A stretch of DNA of 12,255 bases from assembly GCA_002401525.1 (NCBI GenBank), contig NVTH01000048.1, positions 7,126-19,380 on the forward strand, read 5' to 3'. Below, piece by piece: positions 6,816-12,255 of the stretch; position 1 is the stretch's first letter, and every line of letters begins with the position of its first letter. Source of the stretch: Moraxellaceae bacterium (GTDB lineage Bacteria > Pseudomonadota > Gammaproteobacteria > Pseudomonadales > UBA3067). Below the pieces are notes generated by a model, which was given only the letters and a program-made list of their open reading frames with translations, made no database searches and was not told the origin of the DNA. The translations under genes and the position numbers were made by a program.

Positions 6816-7202
6816 ATGACAAAAACTAATTCAACAACATTATGCGGACTGGTACTGCTTCTATCAGCGAGCTTTATTTCTATCCACTCCTGGGCTGAAC
6901 AAACTAAAATCCGCCCCCATACAGCAACAATCAATACGACAGCCGCCAATACGTCAATGCTCAAAACATCTCGAGCGGGGCCAGACAACCAAGATTTCAA
7001 CACTAAATCAGATTTAGGGTTTAGATTTGCCAATCAACTCCTGAGCGCTCAAAATAAACGCCACTCACTCACGCCAGTAAAAACAAACTTAGCTGAAACA
7101 CGAAAACAAGGCATTACAGTCTCAGTCAACACATTAATGAAACCTACCAATCTACCTGGGCGTTACTTAGGAAAATCAAAAGTGATGCTAGTCCACTATT
7201 AA
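6816..7202 (+). CDS. Small secreted protein, possible reduced pilin-like subunit
   Basis: This 128-residue protein begins with a clear signal peptide (hydrophobic residues about 9-24, likely cleaved after the A in SWAEQ), leaving roughly 100 residues. The mature part is rich in Thr, Asn and Lys, has no cysteine, and its first two thirds match nothing I know. The C-terminus, ITVSVNTL followed by PGRYLGKSKVMLVHY, resembles the final strands of donor-strand-exchange pilins (pattern aGxYxGxxxVxVxY, as in DUF4402 or spore-coat-U-type subunits), with the aromatic residue at the very end. It lies upstream of a chaperone and an usher-like gene, which fits a subunit role, but it is shorter than usual pilins. 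It may be a reduced or decayed subunit, or unrelated. The start is supported by AAGAG at seven bases and by the signal peptide. Confidence 0.6.
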   Translation: MTKTNSTTLCGLVLLLSASFISIHSWAEQTKIRPHTATINTTAANTSMLKTSRAGPDNQDFNTKSDLGFRFANQLLSAQNKRHSLTPVKTNLAETRKQGITVSVNTLMKPTNLPGRYLGKSKVMLVHY

Positions 7203-7261
7203 TCCTTGGCAGCACCTCGGCCATACTTTAGTGGTACAGAGAAGTTGGCCTCCAACCCCTC

Positions 7262-7307
7262 AGATTTATGCCCTTAGATTTATGCCCTTAGATTTATCCT
7301 TAAGGGC
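7262..7307. repeat. 14-bp tandem repeat with hairpin
   Basis: AGATTTATGCCCTT occurs twice in exact tandem (7262-7275, 7276-7289) and is followed by a 12-base partial copy (7290-7301). GCCCTTA (7284-7290) pairs with TAAGGGC (7301-7307), so the last repeat forms a hairpin and the earlier copy offers an alternative left arm. Copy number could vary by slippage. Confidence 0.75.
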
Positions 7308-7360
7308 AGCTCTCCCCATTATATTATTCTAACAACCATTCACTTAGCGATAAAACGTTA

Positions 7361-7389
7361 CTGACTGATCAAAAATCAATGTCTATTAT
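7361..7389 (+). promoter_or_regulatory. Candidate promoter for the chaperone-usher pair
   Basis: CTGACT (7361-7366, 4/6) and TATTAT (7384-7389, 5/6) are separated by exactly 17 bases. The predicted start near 7396 gives a leader of about 185 bases that contains the imperfect palindrome at 7457-7496. Confidence 0.45.
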
Positions 7390-7456
7390 TAATCTGTAGG
7401 CGTCTCTCTTTGTAGCAGTAATGATTTAGTTAGCTCAGCTGATCTGGCGGTATGAC

Positions 7457-7496
7457 TTGAAATTTAATTCAATGTTGCAACATGCAATTAATTCAA
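7457..7496. promoter_or_regulatory. Large imperfect palindrome upstream of the chaperone gene
   Basis: A perfect 12-bp core, ATGTTGCAACAT (7472-7483), is flanked by AT-rich arms (TTAA-containing, ending in TTGAA on the left and TTCAA on the right) that continue the symmetry with small offsets. It lies about 85-124 bases ahead of the chaperone start. It is either an operator or a leader-RNA hairpin; the family of any binding protein is not evident. Confidence 0.45.
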
Positions 7497-7580
7497 CGAA
7501 CACACGCCCGATCAAAAAAACTTCCATTCTCTGCAAACTGACTACCGGAAATTAAAAGGCAACGCGCAGGAACTCTGACA

Positions 7581-8384
7581 ATGAAGTCACTAAGGACTCA
7601 CCTAATCCTTCTATTGGGAGTATTGGTGTCAATTTATACGCCCCAAGCGATTAGTAAAAATTCTTTTTTAGTCGCCCCAGGACGGGTTATGTTCGATTTA
7701 TCGAGGCCAAAAACCCAATCCTTTATCATTACCAACAATGGCGATGAAGCTATCCGTTTGAATATTAAAGTAGTTTATTTTCCCGTTGATTCGTCCTCTC
7801 TTGGAATAGGGCTGCCTCTCAATGAGGAGACCGCTAAAACTGAAAATTTAAAGCCCTACCTGAGAGTAAGTCCTCCTCGCCTCTCACTAAAACCTGGCCA
7901 GCGTAGAGATATCAGAATTTCAATCCGTCCCCCTGGGAGCCTAACGGATGGCACCTACAGAGCTCACTTGCTCGTCAGCATGATGGAGGTAGCACAAACA
8001 ATCACCGACATAGCCGCTTCAGACGAATCAGGAGAGGTAGGCATGCATCTAAGCCTAAAGATGGAAACTGCAGTCGCTATATACGGGCAAAAGGGCAAAG
8101 GTAGCCCCGACTTACAGATCAAATGCATCACCGACGCTGAATCTGGCAATCTTAGCTATGAAGTGCACAATCCTAGCCCATGGCGTTTTGACGGATGGGT
8201 TCGCGCTCATCACTCAGCCGACGACACTAAAGTACGCCACGAAGACCGACTCACCATTATGCGTGAAAGCAAACGCTCGATTATCAGTAAATCAACACCC
8301 GGCGCCGACGCCCTATTTCTTCGCTGGTCTGACCTCAAAACTGAAGAGTTAATCGGCAGTGCTCACTGCCCAATCGTTCAATAA
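7581..8384 (+). CDS. PapD-like periplasmic pilus chaperone
   Basis: This 267-residue protein has a signal peptide (about residues 1-25) and two Ig-like beta-sandwich domains, roughly 28-150 and 155-267. The segment YLRVSPPRLSLKPGQRRDIR (93-112) followed by LTDGTYRAHLLV (121-132) fits the chaperone signature around the subunit-binding G1 strand. Two cysteines, C182 and C263, could form a disulfide bracing the second domain. By family knowledge it would bind pilin subunits in the periplasm by donor-strand complementation and deliver them to the usher encoded immediately downstream. The ATG is preceded by AGGAA (7568-7572) at eight bases. The gene overlaps the usher gene by 26 bases. The sequence does not look like the classical FimC/PapD branch; it seems closer to chaperones of alternative (CS1-like or archaic) systems, with moderate certainty. 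Confidence 0.85.
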   Translation: MKSLRTHLILLLGVLVSIYTPQAISKNSFLVAPGRVMFDLSRPKTQSFIITNNGDEAIRLNIKVVYFPVDSSSLGIGLPLNEETAKTENLKPYLRVSPPRLSLKPGQRRDIRISIRPPGSLTDGTYRAHLLVSMMEVAQTITDIAASDESGEVGMHLSLKMETAVAIYGQKGKGSPDLQIKCITDAESGNLSYEVHNPSPWRFDGWVRAHHSADDTKVRHEDRLTIMRESKRSIISKSTPGADALFLRWSDLKTEELIGSAHCPIVQ

Positions 8385-10932
8385 CGTCCCCGCAGACGCA
8401 GCCCTAGGGTTACTTAAGCAAGCCCACAGCGCTTTACTGTGCGCAACGGTATTGCTAATTACCATTCTCCTACTTTCGGCGCCCAGCATCGCACACGCAG
8501 AAGAAGCGGAGCCAATGAGCTATTACGAGAGTTTTGTGTTGCTGCGCATTGGCCGCTCGCGAGGCGACTCATTTTACCGAGTCATGATGGATGACGACGA
8601 AACCCCTTACCTAGAAGTAACCGACATATTAAGCCATTGGTTGGAATTCAAACAAGTTGAATGCAACCCTGACAGAATGTACTGCCAAGCGGTGATGTAC
8701 CCCAGCAATAAAGTATTCTGGCTCGACGGACAAGAAATGCAATTAGGGGATTCAGGAGAGCAATCCAAACAAAAAACACTGTTTCAACGAGATTTAATAT
8801 TGAAAGAAGGCAAACTATGGTTAAAGCACGACGTCTTCGAAAAGTGGTTGCCGCTCTATTCCGTGTGGAGTTTAAAATACTACTCCATCGCATTACAGCC
8901 CTACTACTTAACGGCTGACCAGCGAAAAAAAGAACGAGCCACTAATCGCCAAAGAGAAGGTCAGCGCAAAAAACAAGCCGAATTACTCGATCAACGAACG
9001 GTATTTCTTCCGGACCATCACCCTTCGATCGAAACTCGCCATCAAATAAACCTTCAAAAATCCACCGATGAAGAGGGCCAAATCCTGCACTCTCAAGTGG
9101 ATTTGAGCGCCGATATCTACCGAGGGAATTTTTTACTTTCCGCTCAAGCCGCTGAATCTGAATTATTGTCCACATCAGAACTTAGCTTCTGGCGATACCA
9201 AAAATTAAATGGAAAACGCTACTACCTATTCGATGCAGGCTATACCAACAGTAATAGCGATTTATTAATCAGTTCTTTTAACTTAAAAAATGGCGTTCGA
9301 ATCGATCAAATAAAAAAACACAAGGGTGCCGGTAAATTTGAACACATCGGCCATACCATCTCAGGCTCCGAAGTAGACGTCTACCACAATGGGTTTCTCA
9401 TACTTAGCACAGTCGCTGATAGCTCAGGGCGCTATCAAATCCCCGCCACCTTTTCCGCAGGAGGAGACAATTTCACACTGAGGTTTTATCACCCCGATGG
9501 GTCAGAAACCAACGAAACCATAAGAATCGCCCCAGATAATTCCAAGATTCTTAAACCCAAACAATGGGATCACCAATTAATCTTCGGGCAGCTCAGTCAA
9601 AATACACAACAAAGCTATGGCCAAATCACAAGCCGCTATGGCGTTAATCAATCCATTTCGCTCGGCGCTCACTTGGTCAGCCTTCCCCGCCTTTCCGGCA
9701 CTGAAAAAAGCCCCACTACTAAGCTAGACCTCGCCTGGCGAATTGTCGATGGCATCAACCTCTTGACCGAAAGCTATGTCCACTCAGAAGGATTGGACTG
9801 GAGCTCACAGATGGATATCGTAATGTTTAACCGGCACAACTTACAGATCATTGTCGGCTTTTTCTCCGACCAATCACCGCTTCTTGAAACCCCCGGAGTC
9901 GCAGACAATAGCAGGAAACGCGGCTCGTTCATTCACTCAATGCAGCTGGGTCGATGGCGAACATTGGAGTCAATACGCAGCTCCGAATCAGGAACACAAT
10001 TGTCCTGGAAATTAGACAGAAGAATCAATCGATTGATGAACTTGTCGTCTCAAGCAGACTATAACCAACCCGTTGATAGTGATAATAGCTATTCGATCAC
10101 CTTGGAAAACACCACCGACTTTTCAGAAACACTCAATTTAGGTGTCAAATTAAATTCCAGCAAATTAAGCTATCAAGCCTCTGGATTACTCAGAAAAAAG
10201 GCCGCGCCCGGGGGGAAAATTAGTTTTGCTGTGGGCTATTCCATGTCAAAAGTGGAAGACCCTCTTTACAGTTTAAGCGCCACGTGGAAAATTGCTAAAA
10301 ACGTACACTCAAGCATCAGTGCGCTGAACGATAGCGTCGTCGTTAACATTAGTTGGCGCAATATCTGGGCCTCCAATGTCAAACGCAAGCCTTGGCAAGA
10401 CTTCTCCACAGGAAGCGTAGTGGGCACAGTCATGTCCCCTAAAGACGAAAACGGTGACCGCCAACCTCTTGAAGACGTTTCCATTTGGGCGGGCAGTAAA
10501 AAAGCCCTTACCGATCAAAATGGCCGTTACCAAATAACCGGGCTACCCCCCGATCAAAAAATTCAGCTGCGAACCGACCCCAATACATTAGATGCGACAA
10601 TTGCGCCGATAGAAAAATCCAAACTGGTACGACTTCGCCCCGGATCATCCTACGAATACTCACCGGAATTGACCTGGACCGCGGGCATGGACGGCGTGGT
10701 TTTCAATCGAAATAAGCTATCCATTGACGCCAAAATTCAGGTCCTGGATGAAAGCGGAACTCCCGTGCAAATAGTGACCCTCGAGGAGGACGGCTTCTTT
10801 CTCGCTGAAAGTCTAACGCCCGGAAAATACACCTTGGTCATTGTCAACGGAGGGCTAACCACCCCCCCTCTTGAAATCACAATTCCGGAAAATACTGATT
10901 GGTTACCGTCGGTAGAATGGCATCTAGACTAA
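8359..10932 (+). CDS. Usher-like outer-membrane pilus assembly protein
   Basis: This 857-residue protein probably forms the outer-membrane channel that receives chaperone-subunit complexes. It starts with GTG at 8359: the in-frame TAA at 8350-8352 and the absence of another start codon before the signal peptide leave no better choice. The signal peptide has a long n-region and ends at AHA/EEAEP (about residue 47). Next is a periplasmic N-terminal domain (about 52-185, with a C102/C109 pair), then a charged Lys/Arg/Gln linker (186-212). A beta-strand-rich barrel region (about 225-675) is interrupted by a plug-like segment (335-390: GSEVDVYHNGFLI, SGRYQIP, GGDNFTLRFYHPDGS), the most usher-like part. 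The C-terminal end has two beta-sandwich domains, one resembling carboxypeptidase-regulatory folds (686-745) and another at about 785-843. The layout recalls TcfC/CS1-type ushers more than FimD/PapC. Confidence 0.75.
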   Translation: MLTAQSFNNVPADAALGLLKQAHSALLCATVLLITILLLSAPSIAHAEEAEPMSYYESFVLLRIGRSRGDSFYRVMMDDDETPYLEVTDILSHWLEFKQVECNPDRMYCQAVMYPSNKVFWLDGQEMQLGDSGEQSKQKTLFQRDLILKEGKLWLKHDVFEKWLPLYSVWSLKYYSIALQPYYLTADQRKKERATNRQREGQRKKQAELLDQRTVFLPDHHPSIETRHQINLQKSTDEEGQILHSQVDLSADIYRGNFLLSAQAAESELLSTSELSFWRYQKLNGKRYYLFDAGYTNSNSDLLISSFNLKNGVRIDQIKKHKGAGKFEHIGHTISGSEVDVYHNGFLILSTVADSSGRYQIPATFSAGGDNFTLRFYHPDGSETNETIRIAPDNSKILKPKQWDHQLIFGQLSQNTQQSYGQITSRYGVNQSISLGAHLVSLPRLSGTEKSPTTKLDLAWRIVDGINLLTESYVHSEGLDWSSQMDIVMFNRHNLQIIVGFFSDQSPLLETPGVADNSRKRGSFIHSMQLGRWRTLESIRSSESGTQLSWKLDRRINRLMNLSSQADYNQPVDSDNSYSITLENTTDFSETLNLGVKLNSSKLSYQASGLLRKKAAPGGKISFAVGYSMSKVEDPLYSLSATWKIAKNVHSSISALNDSVVVNISWRNIWASNVKRKPWQDFSTGSVVGTVMSPKDENGDRQPLEDVSIWAGSKKALTDQNGRYQITGLPPDQKIQLRTDPNTLDATIAPIEKSKLVRLRPGSSYEYSPELTWTAGMDGVVFNRNKLSIDAKIQVLDESGTPVQIVTLEEDGFFLAESLTPGKYTLVIVNGGLTTPPLEITIPENTDWLPSVEWHLD

Positions 10933-10939
10933 AACCCCT

Positions 10940-11572
10940 TTAACTCGGCAATGAAGCGATCAATTCCGCCATGCCTTTTTGTCTTATGACATCTGCGAAC
11001 TGACTACGATAAGACTTCACCAACCCCACCCCCTCAATAACTGCGTCATAAACCATCCATTGGGAGTCGTTATATCGAAGACGATAATCGACGATAATGG
11101 AAGCAGAACCTTCCATTTTAATTTCACTGCGCACGATGGCTTTACTGCCATCCTTATTAAATTTGGGGGTTAAAAATACAATTTCTTGGCCGTCAAACGC
11201 AGCAAATGCGTTGGCATAGGTGCGAATTAATATTTTCTCAAACCCCAATGTAAACGCTTCTTGTTGGCTCGGGGTGGCCTTTTTCCAGTTTTTCGCGAGC
11301 ACCAGTTTAGCCATACGGTTAGTGTCAAAAATTGGCAATAATACCTCTGCCACTAATTTTTCAACATGCTCGGGGTGCTCCTTAATGACCGTTTTATCTT
11401 GGGTGAGTCGACTGGTCAATTCCGTAGCGGCCGTTTTGGTGACGCCTAATGGGTCGGTTGGAGCGGCAGCCGCCGCCGCGAGAGAATGAAAAACTAAACT
11501 TGAAATTGCCAGAAAACCTAAAAGAAACCGATTGCCTAGAGCCACTTTTCCAATAGTTATATTTTTATACAC
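10940..11572 (-). CDS. mlaC: MlaC/Ttg2D-family periplasmic phospholipid-binding protein
   Basis: This 210-residue protein has a signal peptide (hydrophobic residues about 15-35, ending in a run of six alanines) and the MlaC/Ttg2 fold. Signature blocks are LLPIFDTNRMAKLVL (78-92) with NWKKATPSQQEAF (95-107), and YDAVIEGVGLVKSYRSQF (175-192). MlaC shuttles phospholipid between the MlaA-OmpC complex and the MlaFEDB transporter in retrograde lipid transport. Here the gene is an orphan: no mlaD, mlaE or mlaF is adjacent, so it could be a paralogue with another lipid or partner. The start is GTG, preceded by AGAGG (minus strand, 11581-11585) at eight bases, with a stop codon in frame shortly upstream. 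It converges on the usher gene with only seven bases between stop codons and no visible terminator. Confidence 0.85.
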   Translation of the reverse strand: MYKNITIGKVALGNRFLLGFLAISSLVFHSLAAAAAAPTDPLGVTKTAATELTSRLTQDKTVIKEHPEHVEKLVAEVLLPIFDTNRMAKLVLAKNWKKATPSQQEAFTLGFEKILIRTYANAFAAFDGQEIVFLTPKFNKDGSKAIVRSEIKMEGSASIIVDYRLRYNDSQWMVYDAVIEGVGLVKSYRSQFADVIRQKGMAELIASLPS

Positions 11573-11620
11573 CCTTATTTCCTCTTACGTTAACTGGTCA
11601 ATAATCGTCTGATCCAAACC

Positions 11621-11647
11621 ATTATAATTCAATAATCTACTATTCAA
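11621..11647 (-). promoter_or_regulatory. Candidate promoter for the mlaC-like gene
   Basis: On the minus strand, a perfect TATAAT (11621-11626) is preceded by TTGAAT (11642-11647) at 15 bases, a short spacer. The predicted leader is about 40 bases. Because the sequence is ATTATAAT, a -10 hexamer also exists on the plus strand, which could serve the divergent channel gene. Confidence 0.4.
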
Positions 11648-11720
11648 ATAAGCCTACTACGTCCCTAACCATCCTTCAACTTAGCAGACCACCTTCCTTA
11701 GACACGCTATATTACCTAGA

Positions 11721-11783
11721 ATGGCTAAAAAACAGACAATCGAAGATCGTCTTAATAAAGAAAACAGCAATACCGAGAATTAA
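11721..11783 (+). CDS. Possible 20-residue leader peptide
   Basis: An ATG at 11721 opens a 20-codon frame, MAKKQTIEDRLNKENSNTEN, that stops five bases before the GTG of the broken channel gene. It is very hydrophilic with balanced charges. No good ribosome binding site precedes it (CTAGA only). The close spacing to the next start is suggestive, but a chance frame of this length is quite possible. Confidence 0.15.
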   Translation: MAKKQTIEDRLNKENSNTEN

Positions 11784-11788
11784 CTATT

Positions 11789-12255
11789 GTGGAAAGCTGG
11801 ATCGAACAAATATTCAATTTAGGGGGAATCAATGCTGACCACATGAACTGGCTTGTCCCCATTGTGCGAGGCAGCGCAGTCATTGTATTAGCCCTCGCCG
11901 CCAATTTAATCACCCATAAGTTTCTTTTTAAAGGCATTCGCTATTTAGTGGCTCAAACTCGCACTGTATGAGACGACATTCTACAGTTTACACACCGTCA
12001 AAGTACAAAATTGGGACAAAACCATCAGCACCATTCCCACTCAAGCATTCATCAATGAGTCATTTAAGAATTGGCGTGGCATGGAGGAATCGGAAGGCCG
12101 TAGAATTAAGCGAGCCATCAGCATCGATATGGACAGCATCCGCTTTTGCAACCACGATTTTTTAGCTAAATTATCCAATTCAACCGTCATCGGTGATTAC
12201 ATTCGCAAAAAACAACAAGAAGTGAAGCGTTACAATTCCGAAAAAGGCTTGCCCA
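11789..12255 (+). pseudogene. Broken YbdG-type (MscS family) mechanosensitive channel gene
   Basis: Two pieces in different frames belong to one channel protein. The first (GTG 11789 to 11968, 60 residues, membrane segment about 22-42) ends in AQTRTV, then TGA (11969-11971) followed by codons for DDIL. Relatives read WDD at this place, so TGA replaces the Trp codon TGG. The second piece, from about 11985 and one frame over, reads SLHTVKVQNWDKTISTIPTQ and then ESFKNWRGMEESEGRRIKRA (about 12048-12107) and stays open to the window end; this is the cytoplasmic beta domain of YbdG-type channels. Compared with E. coli YbdG (about 415 residues) roughly 160 residues, including the pore helix region, are absent between the pieces. 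The product cannot be a functional channel, unless the gap is an assembly error. The gene continues beyond the right edge. Confidence 0.85.

Larger units (their letters stand above)
7203..7580. other. Spacer between the secreted protein and the chaperone gene
   Basis: This 378-base noncoding region begins with a bulged hairpin (GGCCA/ACTT at 7219-7228 with AAGTTGGCC at 7242-7250) just after the upstream stop. Then come 14-base tandem repeats, a promoter candidate and a large imperfect palindrome. Its size and contents suggest that the chaperone-usher pair is transcribed separately from the secreted protein. Confidence 0.55.

Noticed and set aside
6695..7033. 112-codon open frame on the minus strand across the leader and start of the secreted-protein gene
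   Set aside because: It has no ribosome binding site or family resemblance and lies opposite a gene with a convincing signal peptide; its hydrophobic stretch is partly the reverse of that coding sequence.
7262..7301. CRISPR-like repeat
   Set aside because: The 14-base units are directly adjacent without spacers and only two are complete.
10266..10533. Two overlapping minus-strand frames inside the usher gene
   Set aside because: They lie opposite the beta-rich coding region, with no ribosome binding sites or recognisable motifs.
11220..11489. Plus-strand 89-codon frame opposite the mlaC-like gene
   Set aside because: It mirrors a well-supported MlaC-family gene; its Ala-rich end is the reverse of the signal peptide alanine run.
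11969..11971. TGA read as tryptophan or selenocysteine in the channel gene
   Set aside because: Other genes in the window use TGG for Trp normally, no selenocysteine-insertion structure is apparent, and the frame is lost shortly after in any case.

Overview
The window reads as chromosomal DNA from a gammaproteobacterium. Evidence is the divergent pair gltA / sdhCDAB with E. coli-type residues throughout, a Crp-type regulator with a nearly canonical recognition helix, an MlaC-family protein and a YbdG-type mechanosensitive channel remnant. The noncoding DNA is AT-rich. A marine or environmental lineage such as Cellvibrionales would fit, but that is only an impression from protein flavour.

Region 1 (1-4361) is the TCA-cycle core. 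Minus strand, transcribed right to left: sdhC, sdhD, sdhA and the first 18 codons of sdhB (running off the left edge), which encode the membrane-anchored succinate dehydrogenase complex. Plus strand, divergent: gltA, citrate synthase, closed by a clear intrinsic terminator. The roughly 400-bp spacer between sdhC and gltA carries candidate promoters for both directions.

Region 2 (4362-5829) holds a small hypothetical membrane protein and a Crp/Fnr-family regulator that starts with TTG behind a strong ribosome binding site. Upstream of the regulator lies a perfect 22-bp palindrome, probably an operator. A roughly 1-kb AT-rich stretch without convincing genes follows (5830-6815); it contains a Crp-like inverted repeat and a compound stem-loop.

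Region 3 (6816-10932) is the most unusual part. It is a compact, non-classical chaperone-usher set: a short secreted protein whose C-terminus looks like the last strand of a donor-strand-exchange pilin, a PapD-like periplasmic chaperone, and an 857-residue usher-like outer-membrane protein whose GTG start overlaps the chaperone gene. No recognisable full-length pilin or tip adhesin is adjacent. The spacer upstream of the chaperone has its own candidate promoter, 14-nt tandem repeats and a large imperfect palindrome.

Region 4 (10940-12255): an orphan MlaC/Ttg2D-family periplasmic lipid-binding protein on the minus strand, convergent with the usher, and divergent from it a broken YbdG-type MscS channel gene. 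That gene has lost its central part (about 160 codons by comparison with E. coli YbdG), carries a TGA where a conserved Trp codon is expected, and changes frame.
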